A DNA stretch of 62,740 nt from NCBI GenBank assembly GCA_913009825.1, contig CAJVYQ010000029.1, positions 1 to 62,740 on the forward strand. Reading direction: 5' to 3'. Under the pieces are notes generated by a model. The model saw only the letters and a list, made by a program, of their open reading frames with translations, had not been told where the DNA came from and searched no databases. This stretch comes from an uncultured Deferribacteres bacterium (lineage in GTDB: Bacteria > Zhuqueibacterota > JdFR-76 > DREG01). Both the position numbers and the translations under genes were made by a program. This document shows, piece by piece, positions 33,744 to 42,057 of this stretch (its first letter is position 1; every line of letters starts with the position of its first letter).

Positions 33744-34925
33744 ATGTTAAAGAAAACCAACATTTTGCTGCTTATCACAGTTTTTCTGTTTGGTTCCCTC
33801 TCCGTCGGGATGGCGCAGGATAAAGCCGTCTATGTCAAGAAAAAATACGGAAAGAGAGAACGACAGGTTCTCACATTTGATTTTTCTAAGATCAAAAAGC
33901 CGGCTTCGGTGGCGGAAATGAATCCGGTATTTCACAATCCGCCTATTCATCAGGATACCACGGGAACCTGCTGGTGTTTTGCCACCACTTCCTTTCTGGA
34001 ATCGGAAGTGTATCGTTTGCATCAGAAAAAAGTGAAGATTTCAGAAATCTTTACCGTCTATCATGAATATCTGGAAAAAGTGCGCCGCTACGTTCGCGAG
34101 AAGGGTAATTCCGCCTTTGCCGAAGGTTCGGAACACAATGCGGTCATTCACCGCATGAAACAGTACGGCGCCGTGCCGGAATCCGCGTACACCGGATTGA
34201 TCGATGGCCGCACCGGTCATAATCATGGCCCTATGGTTCGGGAAATGCGCAACTATTTGCAATTTATCAAGCAGCACAATTACTGGCACGAAGATGAAAT
34301 CCTGGCAAATATCCGCAATATTTTGAACCGTTACCTGGGCGAGCCGCCGAAAACCGTGACCGTTGACGGCCAAATCATGACCCCCAAAGAATATCTTAAA
34401 AACGTTCTGCAACTGCCATTGAACGATTACGTTGCTTTCATGTCCACGAAATCCCTCCCGTTTTATACCAAAGGCGAATACAAAGTGCCGGATAACTGGT
34501 GGCATAGTACCGCGTACCACAACGTTCCACTGAACGAATTTTACGGTATCATCAAAAATGCCATCAAAAACGGCTACTCGGTTGATCTGGGCGGCGATGT
34601 CAGCGAACCGGGTAAAAACGGTGAAAATGAAGTGGCGGTCATCCCCTCGTTTGATATTCCGGGTAAATATATCAACCAGGATTCCCGTGAATTCCGCTTT
34701 TACAACCACACCAGCACCGACGATCACGCCATCCACCTGATTGGGTACAAACGCGTGGGCAAACATGACTGGTTTCTCATCAAGGATTCCGGGCGCAGCG
34801 CTTATGCCGGACCGAGTAAGGGGTATTATTTCTTCCGCGACGATTTCATCAAACTGAAAATGCTCACAATTCTGGTGCATAAAGATGCTGCCAAAGAAGT
34901 TTTGAAAAAGTTTAACCTAAATTGA
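33744..34925 (+). CDS. Secreted papain-fold (C1) cysteine peptidase
   Basis: A 393-residue peptidase of the C1 family, related to bacterial C1-type/bleomycin-hydrolase-like enzymes. Signal peptide about 1-24. The active-site block is HQDTTGTCWCFATTSF, with Gln70 and Cys76 spaced as in papain. The catalytic His is in DDHAIHLIGY. At the third position, where papain has Asn (NSWG), the sequence reads IKDSGRS, i.e. Asp. A longer frame starts at 33639, but AAAGGAGAT fixes the ATG at 33744. The last codons (Leu-Asn-stop) come from the element beginning at 34916, so the original C-terminus was slightly different. Confidence 0.82.
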   Translation: MLKKTNILLLITVFLFGSLSVGMAQDKAVYVKKKYGKRERQVLTFDFSKIKKPASVAEMNPVFHNPPIHQDTTGTCWCFATTSFLESEVYRLHQKKVKISEIFTVYHEYLEKVRRYVREKGNSAFAEGSEHNAVIHRMKQYGAVPESAYTGLIDGRTGHNHGPMVREMRNYLQFIKQHNYWHEDEILANIRNILNRYLGEPPKTVTVDGQIMTPKEYLKNVLQLPLNDYVAFMSTKSLPFYTKGEYKVPDNWWHSTAYHNVPLNEFYGIIKNAIKNGYSVDLGGDVSEPGKNGENEVAVIPSFDIPGKYINQDSREFRFYNHTSTDDHAIHLIGYKRVGKHDWFLIKDSGRSAYAGPSKGYYFFRDDFIKLKMLTILVHKDAAKEVLKKFNLN

Positions 34926-35065
34926 GTGATTCTTATGTCATTCCGTAAGAATCTTGTTGGTTTAGTGCACAGAACTAACCAGATTCTTTCCCGCCTGCGG
35001 TCGGGCAGGCGGAATGACAAAACTCTTCGAGTGTTTGTTTTAAGCTAAGAATCGCTCAATTTAGG
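34916..35065. mobile_element. MITE-like element, family 3 (copy b)
   Basis: 150 bp with ends CCTAAATTGAGTGATTCTTA and TAAGAATCGCTCAATTTAGG, same interior plan as the copies at 25992 and 62304. Flanks read TTTAA and TTAAA, so the duplication is blurred (shared TTAA). Its left end lies inside the final codons of the C1 peptidase gene. Confidence 0.82.
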
Positions 35066-35290
35066 TTAAAATAAAATGTTTTCACTGTTTTCGGGTTACG
35101 CTTATCTTCTGCTGACAATCGTGACCCGAAGCAAAAAAATGTAACCAATCGGATAGTGAACTCTTCTAATAAATAATGGAACCGGAGCCTCATTCAGTTT
35201 TTAAGGCACCGTGCGCAGTCATTTTTGCTCAGGTGGATTCATTTCATCATGTTTTCGGATTGAAAGTCCGGTAAATAGGGAAGATGCCTC

Positions 35291-35965
35291 ATGAAACAAA
35301 AGATGTTGCTGATGATTGTTTTTGCAATCGCCATGGCGTACCTGGAAGCCGCCATTGTGGTTTATTTCCGGGAACTCTATTATCCCGACAACATTCTTGC
35401 TATTTTTCCCGTTCCTAAATTTCGATCGCTGGATTTTGCCGTTGAATTTGGCAGAGAAGCAGCAACCATTATTATATTGGTTGCTGTTGCTTTGCTTGCC
35501 GAGAGGGGAAGAGTGATTCGCCGGTTTGCTGCTTTTGTTTTCCTTTTCGGCCTGTGGGATATTTTCTATTACGTCTGGTTGAAGGTACAGATCGGCTGGC
35601 CTGTTTCCTGGCAGGAATGGGATATTCTGTTTCTCATTCCCTGGGCGTGGTTCGGCCCCTGGATTTGCCCGGTGCTCATCGCTTTAATCTTTGTAATATG
35701 GGGGGCTGTTGTTCTTTTCTCCCAACAGGAATATACGTTCGATAAAAAAACTACAATCAGATTTATCGTTGGTGCTATTCTGGCTCTGTTTGCATTTTTA
35801 CAGCCGGCTGCCGAAATCATGATTCAATCCGGTGTTGAAGGTATTTTTACTTATTCGCCGGGCAATTTCCTTTGGGGTGTGTTTGCTATTGGCTATATTA
35901 TTATGACGGTTGAGCTGTTTTTAATGATCGTAAAAAAACAAGGGAAAAATCAAACAAACCAGTAA
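35291..35965 (+). CDS. Multi-pass membrane protein, function unknown
   Basis: A 224-residue hydrophobic protein with about six membrane segments (near 5-25, 52-70, 78-98, 113-140, 156-175 and 190-212). Trp- and Phe-rich helices include a conserved-looking stretch WDIFYYVWLKVQIGWP and IPWAWFGPWICPV. I do not recognise the family and see no catalytic motif or cysteine pair. It stands alone between the C1 peptidase and a peroxiredoxin relic. The ATG at 35291 lies soon after AGGGAAGA, a plausible ribosome site. Confidence 0.65.
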   Translation: MKQKMLLMIVFAIAMAYLEAAIVVYFRELYYPDNILAIFPVPKFRSLDFAVEFGREAATIIILVAVALLAERGRVIRRFAAFVFLFGLWDIFYYVWLKVQIGWPVSWQEWDILFLIPWAWFGPWICPVLIALIFVIWGAVVLFSQQEYTFDKKTTIRFIVGAILALFAFLQPAAEIMIQSGVEGIFTYSPGNFLWGVFAIGYIIMTVELFLMIVKKQGKNQTNQ

Positions 35966-36019
35966 ATTTATCCCGATTTATTCCCTTTTACATAAAAACT
36001 AAAAAGAGGAGAAGCAAGG

Positions 36020-36300
36020 ATGAAGAGAATGCCCCTATGGCTGGTGAAATGGCGATCCGGCCGGTTCTGCTTCCCGGCCGGCCGGCAGTGGATTTGCAGT
36101 TAACCGCCGGGGCGGCGGCAATGATATCAATACGGTAAAATCGTCCGGCTATTAGGAGACAAATGGCGGGTCGCTTGTTTCTTTACCGCCGCATTTACAT
36201 TTGCCTGACCGACGGAGCTCTTTGCAGTTACCGAGAAATATGCCGAATTAAAAAAAGATCAAATAAAAGAATGGTTTGTTGGATCGCGGCGCACCCTTCA
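36020..36300 (+). pseudogene. Decayed peroxiredoxin (AhpC/Prx) relic
   Basis: Translating across frames recovers peroxiredoxin landmarks: a start with AGAGGAG upstream and MKRMP...AGEMA (36020-36055), then GGGNDINTVKSSGY in another frame (about 36110-36153), then GDKWRVACFFTAAFTFA, a TGA, and PTELFAVTEKYAELKK (36155-36262). Intact 2-Cys peroxiredoxins read FFYPADFTFVCPTEL, so the TGA at 36206-36208 sits exactly at the peroxidatic Cys. At least two frameshifts and loss of the C-terminal half mark it as a pseudogene. Confidence 0.72.
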
Positions 36301-36468
36301 CCTCAAGTGCGCCGCCCTTATTTTCTTGCAAGAAATGCAAAACGAGTTATAAACAGGCCACAGAAATAATCTCAAATAAATATTGTGTGATTCCTCTTTT
36401 CTGCGGTTAAGAATAAATAGATCAACTAATGTCAGAATGGGAATTCATGATTTAAGAAATTAATTTTC

Positions 36469-36495
36469 GCCCCGGGGTTTAATAAACCCCGGGGC
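36469..36495 (-). terminator. GCCCCGGGG hairpin after M28 peptidase gene
   Basis: GCCCCGGGGTTTA and TAAACCCCGGGGC form a perfect 13-bp stem 11 bp past the stop of the minus-strand M28 gene. There is no long T-run, so it may be a repeat as much as a terminator. Confidence 0.5.
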
Positions 36496-36506
36496 TACCT
36501 GTTAAC

Positions 36507-37916
36507 TTAGATACCCTCTTCCGATAACATATAAGCCATAATTGCCATGGCGATGGCGCCTAATTCCAGCTCCCTGTCGTTGACCGCATGTAAAATATCA
36601 TTGGCGGAGTGATGCACATTGAAATAACGCTGATCATCGGGAACCAGGCCCAACATAACCGTCCCCTGTTTCGCCAGCGGAGCGATATCACCGCCGCCGC
36701 CGCCTTTACGAAGCCAATACATCTCCAACGGTTCGAACAGTTTGAACCAGGACTGCACTTTCCGCAGCGTTTTTTCACCCCCGCCCACGCCAAAACCAAT
36801 CGGTAGAAAACCGCCGCGATCCGATTCGATGGCCGCTACATGTTTTTCGCCTTTCCGTTCTTTTGCCACAGCGTATTCCCTGCCGCCGCTGCTGCCGAAT
36901 TCTTCATTCATGAACATCACCGCACGAATGGTGCGTTTAGGCTTCAACCCCAATTTTTTAATCAACCGCACCGCTTCCAATGCATGCACACAGCCGGCGC
37001 CGTCATCGTGAGCGCCGGTGCCCAATTCCCAGGCATCCAGATGGCCGCCCATGAGAATAATTTCTTCGGGCTTTTCTGTGCCGGTGATCTGCCCCGCCAC
37101 ATTGGCCGATGGTACCGGCGATAAATTTTTACAGCCCAATTTGAGATGAAGCTGAACATCCGGTTCCTGTTTTAACAGATCGCTCAAAAAATTCGCATCG
37201 ATTGTACTGATTGCAGCGGCGGGGATTTTTTTAACACCGGGATTGTAGCGCATCATTCCCGTATGCGGATAATCATCCAGACTGGTGGTGACTGAACGCA
37301 CCAGAACCGCCACGGCGCCGACTTTTGCTCCCTCTGCGGCTCCCTGCGTACGTTGATCGACGGCGCCGCCGTACGCGCGAAATGTATTCATTTCTGTGGG
37401 ATCCATCGGGCGATTGAAAAAAATAATTTCCCCCTTCGCTCCGGCGCCAATTTTGTGTAATTCATCAAAAGAATCCACTTCTACAACCGGGGCGGTAATT
37501 CCCATTTCCGGCGTGCCGATACTGTTGCCCAAAGCGCAAACAGAAAGCGGCACAGAACCCACGGCTGCGGAATTTACAATCGCCGCTTCTTCAACACCGC
37601 GTACCCAGCGTTGCACTATGATTGATTCCAGATGGACATTGTCAAATCCCATATCCTGCATCATCTGCCGGGTAAGCTCCACCGCCGCGGCAGCGCCGGA
37701 ACTTCCACCTAACCGGCTGGGTGCCTGGGTGGTCAATTCTTTTAACATGGCAAAAGCCCGGCCGTGCAGCAGTCCTTCTTTGCGGATACTCTCTGTAATG
37801 GCCAGATATTTTTTAACGATTTTGCTTTCCTGCCCATTGGCAGCCGACAACAAAACAGAACCTTGCAGCAGAAAAACAGTTCCCAATACACAACACAACT
37901 TTTTGAACCGATTCAC
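36507..37916 (-). CDS. Secreted M28-family zinc peptidase with PA domain
   Basis: A 469-residue aminopeptidase- or carboxypeptidase-type enzyme. Signal peptide about 1-28. A PA-type insert lies at about 125-250. In the M28 catalytic core, two-zinc ligands fit His292 and Asp304 (GGHLDAWELGTGAHDDGAG), Glu338/Glu339 (MNEEFG), Asp366 (IESDRGG) and His435 or His436 (NVHHSAND). All key residues are present. The start is GTG at 37916 with GGAGAAGG upstream. It probably trims peptides in the periplasm or outside the cell. Single gene. Confidence 0.9.
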   Translation of the reverse strand: MNRFKKLCCVLGTVFLLQGSVLLSAANGQESKIVKKYLAITESIRKEGLLHGRAFAMLKELTTQAPSRLGGSSGAAAAVELTRQMMQDMGFDNVHLESIIVQRWVRGVEEAAIVNSAAVGSVPLSVCALGNSIGTPEMGITAPVVEVDSFDELHKIGAGAKGEIIFFNRPMDPTEMNTFRAYGGAVDQRTQGAAEGAKVGAVAVLVRSVTTSLDDYPHTGMMRYNPGVKKIPAAAISTIDANFLSDLLKQEPDVQLHLKLGCKNLSPVPSANVAGQITGTEKPEEIILMGGHLDAWELGTGAHDDGAGCVHALEAVRLIKKLGLKPKRTIRAVMFMNEEFGSSGGREYAVAKERKGEKHVAAIESDRGGFLPIGFGVGGGEKTLRKVQSWFKLFEPLEMYWLRKGGGGGDIAPLAKQGTVMLGLVPDDQRYFNVHHSANDILHAVNDRELELGAIAMAIMAYMLSEEGI

Positions 37917-38241
37917 GATACCTTCTCCATTTTTAGATTTTGATGGACAATTTTACAACGTTTGCTAAAACCAATCATAGTGAGGATTTTCACATTGTTC
38001 AACTTAACAATATTCACTTCGGTTCAACACTTTAAAAAAAATCATTCCTGTCGTAGAATTCGCATCAATTTTCTGATATGCCTGAAAGAAATGACAATAT
38101 GGTGACAACCAGATTAAACAGCATGTGACTAACTGTTAGAAACACAAGATTTTAAACAAACTGTAGTCAGAAAAAAACACATATTAAATTCACATTGAAC
38201 TGAAGTTAGAAGCTAAGACCCATCTATTGTATTATAAAATA
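37917..38241. other. AT-rich gene-free stretch
   Basis: 325 bp with no recognisable gene, repeat or RNA. It presumably carries the promoter of the M28 peptidase gene on its left side. It marks the beginning of the AT-rich island that runs to about 40.6 kb. Confidence 0.4.
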
Positions 38242-39279
38242 TTAAATTGTAATAATATTTTGTTTTGAAAAATTAGCATGTAGTAATGTTGCCATCGATA
38301 TTGCATCACGCCAATCTTTATTTTTACTTAACGAATAGTATGATTGAGGAGGAGTTAAATCTTTTTTTATTAAATGAGATATTTGGGATAAAGGAATAAT
38401 ATTTTGATAAGCATGTACATTATCCAGGAAAATAGCAAATATTTTATCCATATCTGAGGTATATCGATCAAATTCTTGTTTATTTACACCTATATTTTTA
38501 TTAAACTTTTCCCAAATTGTACTTGGCTTATCAACTATGATATTTTTAATTATTGCATATCCGACCAAAGCTTTATCCGGGGATGATGAATATAAAGAAA
38601 CTTTTTCCCCCAACCATTTTTTTGAGAATTTTCTTCTTATCTCGATTGACTTCTCACCTGATAAAATTTTATCTATATATACTGGTTTGATTGAAAAAAC
38701 AAGGCTATTATCATTTGTGTATCCACCCAATGAATAGTGGTACATTAATTTTGGTATTTTTTTTAATACAATATCCCAAACTTGATTAAAAGGAGTAGAA
38801 CAAAACAATTCATCCTCAGAAGATCTATATTGATTTTTTGCTTTTATAAAATTATTAAAACCAAACGAATTAAAAAAATCTTTTTTAGAAATCCACAAAC
38901 TTTCAGGAAGAGTAAAATGGATTTCTTTTGCCATATGTCTTACCTCTAATGCCATTAAAGAAAAAAACATCTCACCGATATTCAATTTTTGAAAATCTTC
39001 CCCAATCCTAAGATGACAAAATTTTGCCTTTTTACCCTTTTTTACAACAGCAGAGATCATTGGCTTTTCATTATAATAACCAATATAGGCTACTCTTTCC
39101 CCTGATTTTATCCCAGGAATTACCTTGTTTTTATACCATTTTTCAATATTGGGGTACATTTGTTCATTTGATAATATCGATTCTCGAAAATTCCGCAAGT
39201 CATCAGTTTTGAAATTAACAGAATCGATATTTAACTTAACGATTTGAATGTTTTTTTTAGCCGAAAACAGATCAAGCAT
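38242..39279 (-). CDS. GNAT acetyltransferase - ASCH domain fusion
   Basis: A 345-residue protein. Residues about 1-190 resemble a GNAT N-acetyltransferase (AYIGYYNEKPMISAVV, then HLRIGEDFQKLNIGEMFFSLM as the acetyl-CoA-binding region). Residues about 205-310 are an ASCH/PUA-like domain (SIKPVYIDKILSGEKSIEIRR with the GxKxxExR motif; LVGYAIIKNI). ASCH domains bind RNA or modified nucleosides. GAGG precedes the ATG. It lies 12 bp downstream of the dCTP-deaminase-family gene, on the same strand, so the two are probably co-transcribed. Both are far more AT-rich than the rest of the window, which suggests horizontal transfer. Target unknown. Confidence 0.75.
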   Translation of the reverse strand: MLDLFSAKKNIQIVKLNIDSVNFKTDDLRNFRESILSNEQMYPNIEKWYKNKVIPGIKSGERVAYIGYYNEKPMISAVVKKGKKAKFCHLRIGEDFQKLNIGEMFFSLMALEVRHMAKEIHFTLPESLWISKKDFFNSFGFNNFIKAKNQYRSSEDELFCSTPFNQVWDIVLKKIPKLMYHYSLGGYTNDNSLVFSIKPVYIDKILSGEKSIEIRRKFSKKWLGEKVSLYSSSPDKALVGYAIIKNIIVDKPSTIWEKFNKNIGVNKQEFDRYTSDMDKIFAIFLDNVHAYQNIIPLSQISHLIKKDLTPPQSYYSLSKNKDWRDAISMATLLHANFSKQNIITI

Positions 39280-39291
39280 TGTTGAGCCTCA

Positions 39292-39615
39292 CTATAATTC
39301 TTCTACACGTCCATCTTCATGGATTTTAATTTTTTTAGGCCAATCATCAAATATACCAGAGAGCTGTAACGTTTGTTCATTATAAAGGTCTATATTATTT
39401 CCCATTTTTACCAGTTTTTTAAACTTTGAATCCTCAGACATTCTATAAAATATTAATTTTGCTAAAGGTTCGTCATCACATAAACTTACATTTACATCAT
39501 GACCTCTTACTTCAAAAATTAGAGGCGTTCCATCCTTTTTATCTGAACGATTTTTTCCGAAAAATGGATGAACAAAACCAGTATAAATGTATTCGCATCT
39601 CTCCAAAAGTTTCAT
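39292..39615 (-). pseudogene. dCTP-deaminase-family protein, C-terminal part (frameshifted)
   Basis: This frame continues the upstream DCD-family gene: YTGFVHPFFG, then PLIFEVRGHDVNVSL and EPLAKLIFYRM are the C-terminal half of the second deaminase-fold repeat. The join falls at AAA 39585-39587 (TTT on the coding strand). Removing one T restores GEMRIH-YTGFVHPFFG as in intact family members. As it stands this piece has no ribosome site of its own. Full span 39292-40507, about 404 residues if repaired. Confidence 0.7.
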
Positions 39616-40507
39616 CCATAGCCCTACAATAAACGGCTACTCCACCAGGGAGGGATATTCTTTCTTTTGACCTTAAGATATAAAATGCATCCTTTTCAAT
39701 TAATAACCGAAGTTTGTTGATACCTTTAATCGGTTCTGCTTTTAAAAACTTCCAATGATTACATGGATTAGGCCTTTTGTTATTTTTCCATAATATTATT
39801 GGATCATCATTATCTGCAGCAACATTGGCACTAAATGCAGAAACTTCATATCCATTTATTTTAGTAGGAGTGAGGTCAACTGATAAAGTTCCATCTGTTC
39901 TACTTGAATTAAGCAGGATCGAATGATATATTTCTAATCCTTTTAATTCACAATCTTCAGGTCTTCCCCAAAAAAGCCTTAATTGCGTTACAGGGATGTT
40001 CTCCTTCACGAATATATGGAATGTAATAGGAGTTATTTCAACATACATATTACCATTTCCACGTTTTAGACCATCAGGGTCACAATAATCATATCTATCA
40101 ACACCGTCGACAATTAGTCTTACGAGAACATCCATTCTGCCAATTGTACTTTTCGCGGTAGCTAAACCATATATGCTATTACAATCTCCTAATGAAATTT
40201 CTTCTTTAATTTTAAAAATATATGTTTCCTTTGATTTAAGAAGAAAATATCCATTTTCATCTTTGCTTAACTTCCTAGCCAATTTCATATTTTTATTTAA
40301 AATATGATTATATCTTGGCCCCGAAGGTTTTATTGCACCCTCGATCATTCCATAACCTTCATTTGATAGATGTAAATCTATAGAAGAATAATCAATTTGG
40401 GGACCACTATCAGAGTAATTACTTATATAAGATTCTTTACATAATTGTTCTACTTGATTTTTAGAAAGGACTCCTGGAATCCACTCCTTCCATGGTGTTT
40501 TAGTCAT
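39539..40507 (-). CDS. dcd: 2'-deoxycytidine 5'-triphosphate deaminase-family protein, N-terminal part (frameshifted)
   Basis: A 322-residue frame of which about the first 309 residues are genuine. It carries the family motifs PQIDYSSIDLHLS, YGLATAKSTIGRMDVLVRLIVDG and VEITPITFHIFVKE in the first deaminase-fold repeat, and YILRSKERISLPGG with MDETFGEMRIH in the second. This is the duplicated DCD type (about 360-400 residues), which deaminates dCTP towards dUTP. After MRIH the reading shifts because of one extra T in a TTT run, and the last residues here (YWFCSSIFRK) are out of frame. The damage could be real, a sequencing error or a slippery site. It is paired with the GNAT-ASCH gene in an AT-rich island. 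Confidence 0.75.
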   Translation of the reverse strand: MTKTPWKEWIPGVLSKNQVEQLCKESYISNYSDSGPQIDYSSIDLHLSNEGYGMIEGAIKPSGPRYNHILNKNMKLARKLSKDENGYFLLKSKETYIFKIKEEISLGDCNSIYGLATAKSTIGRMDVLVRLIVDGVDRYDYCDPDGLKRGNGNMYVEITPITFHIFVKENIPVTQLRLFWGRPEDCELKGLEIYHSILLNSSRTDGTLSVDLTPTKINGYEVSAFSANVAADNDDPIILWKNNKRPNPCNHWKFLKAEPIKGINKLRLLIEKDAFYILRSKERISLPGGVAVYCRAMDETFGEMRIHLYWFCSSIFRKKSFR

Positions 40508-40687
40508 GTTCTAACCAATTTCCTTTATTTTTTTACTTCCAATATAATTTTGATGAGTAATTAAATCAAGAAATAAATTATTTTTTTATAAAGCTTTTAG
40601 AAACGCATTAAAAATTAATATTATCCAATGGGAAATTTGTTATCAATTCCCTGCCATCGCAATAAAAAGAGCTTTTGGGAAAGTTTT

Positions 40688-41518
40688 TCATTTCAGCCAA
40701 TCGCTGTACAACTCCGGACGGCGATCGACCAAAAAATGTTGGCGGGCGTTGGAAGTGGCGACTTTCGCAAGATCAATTTCGGCATACAGAATATCATCCA
40801 CGCCGGCTTTCGCCTGAGCAATTACGCTGCCGTCCGGCGCCGTAACAAACGACTTGCCTTCGAACTCAACACTATCTTCTTTGCCTACCCGGTTACACAA
40901 CGCGGTAAAATACCCATTCTGAAAACCGGCCATCTGCATCTCCGCTTCAAAAATACCGGCAGGCCACTCGTCAATTGCGCCTGCCTGTGGTACTATCACC
41001 AGGTCGGCGCCGTGTAAAGCCAATGCACGCATATATTCCGGATAATGACGATCGTAACAGATTGCCACGCCAATTTTACCCGCCGCAGTCTGATAAACCG
41101 GCGCGCCGGTATCGCCCGGAACATAATATCCCTGTTCATGAAAACAGGGCGCTTCGATGATGTGCACCATGCGCGTCACTCCCAACAGTGTCCCGTCGGC
41201 ATCAATGACCGGCGAAGAATCGTATGTTTTATCTCCGGCGCGCTCAAACAGGTTCAGCACAGTGACAACGCCGTATTTTTTTGCCAATGCCATAAATTTC
41301 CCCGTAGTGGATCCTGGGATCGGTTCGGCTAACTGCTGCACCGAACCCGGCGCCGGATGCTGCGGATAAAAGTGAGTGAAGGCCAATTCGGCAAAAGCGA
41401 TGACGCGGGCGCCGTTTTCTGCGGCCTCTGCAAAAGTTCTTAAACCGCGGGCAAGATTTTCCGAACGGTCCGGTGTGGCATGCTGTTGAATTAGCGCCAA
41501 TTTTAACGGTTCAGACAT
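40688..41518 (-). CDS. Carbon-nitrogen hydrolase (nitrilase superfamily)
   Basis: A 276-residue cytosolic amidase of the nitrilase superfamily, nearest to N-carbamoylputrescine amidase-like members. Catalytic Glu44 (FAELAFTHFYP) and Cys154 (GVAICYDRHYPE) are clear, as is FHEQGYYVPGD. At the catalytic Lys position (usually YRKMH) the sequence is TRMVH, with Met117. AAAAGGAG precedes the ATG. It lies downstream of the HD hydrolase on the same strand, separated by an inserted element. The superfamily is certain; the amide substrate is not known. Confidence 0.87.
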   Translation of the reverse strand: MSEPLKLALIQQHATPDRSENLARGLRTFAEAAENGARVIAFAELAFTHFYPQHPAPGSVQQLAEPIPGSTTGKFMALAKKYGVVTVLNLFERAGDKTYDSSPVIDADGTLLGVTRMVHIIEAPCFHEQGYYVPGDTGAPVYQTAAGKIGVAICYDRHYPEYMRALALHGADLVIVPQAGAIDEWPAGIFEAEMQMAGFQNGYFTALCNRVGKEDSVEFEGKSFVTAPDGSVIAQAKAGVDDILYAEIDLAKVATSNARQHFLVDRRPELYSDWLK

Positions 41519-41539
41519 TTTAACTCCTTTTATTTTTTA

Positions 41540-41637
41540 GTAACTATTCAACCCGCGAATAACACGAATCATGTGAATCGGAATAACATAACTATTCGCG
41601 TTTTTTAGCGTTATCGGCGGGCAACCTGAATAGTTAC
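41540..41637. mobile_element. MITE-like element, family 2
   Basis: 98 bp with terminal repeats GTAACTATTCAACCCGC and GGGCAACCTGAATAGTTAC. Flanking bases are T-rich (ATTTTTTA and ATTTTTAG), so the 8-bp duplication is imperfect. The right end supplies the TAA stop codon of the HD hydrolase gene. Confidence 0.78.
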
Positions 41638-42053
41638 ATTTTTAGCATATTCCAGGCTTTATGATACTGCGCCAGCCGTTTCTGATCTATTTCCGTCAAT
41701 CTGTCGATGCGTTTCATATCCATATTATCGGTCAGATCCGCTAACTTTACGCTCCGGGCGAGTTGATTTGCGCCAACCCGGCGGATATATCGAAAATAGT
41801 CTTCCCCATCTCTTTTGCTGATGACGTCAACAGCAGCAATGATTTCCGGAGAAAATCCCGCTTCAGACAGATCCGTCAGAGTCAGATCGCTGTCCTCGAT
41901 GACATCATGGAGGATGGCAACCATCTTTTCTTTGGGGGAATCGACGTTCATCATCACCCGAATTGGATGTAGAATGTACGGCTGTCCGTACCGGTCTTTC
42001 TGATTTTCGTGCGCCCGCACGGCTATTTGCAGCGCTTTATCCAGTGACGGCAT
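41634..42053 (-). CDS. HD-domain hydrolase of the SpoT/MESH1 type
   Basis: A 139-residue HD-domain protein. HPIRVMMN, ILHDVIEDSD and the following ISKRDGED and ARSVKLADLTDNMD blocks match the hydrolase half of RelA/SpoT proteins and the stand-alone MESH1 type, which remove pyrophosphate from (p)ppGpp. No synthetase domain is present. An upstream TTG start is open, but the ATG at 42053 with AGG upstream and the family N-terminus is preferred. It starts 4 bp after the PPK2 stop, so it is in the Nudix-PPK2 operon. A link between alarmone and polyphosphate metabolism is plausible. The stop codon is provided by the element at 41540-41637. Confidence 0.82.
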   Translation of the reverse strand: MPSLDKALQIAVRAHENQKDRYGQPYILHPIRVMMNVDSPKEKMVAILHDVIEDSDLTLTDLSEAGFSPEIIAAVDVISKRDGEDYFRYIRRVGANQLARSVKLADLTDNMDMKRIDRLTEIDQKRLAQYHKAWNMLKM

Positions 42054-42057
42054 GTTT

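Noticed and set aside
36155-36262. Selenocysteine peroxiredoxin (UGA at the catalytic Cys, FTFA-UGA-PTEL)
   Set aside because: Selenoprotein peroxiredoxins exist, but this locus has at least two additional frameshifts, lacks the C-terminal half, and I see no clear SECIS-like hairpin right after the TGA. A decayed gene explains it better.
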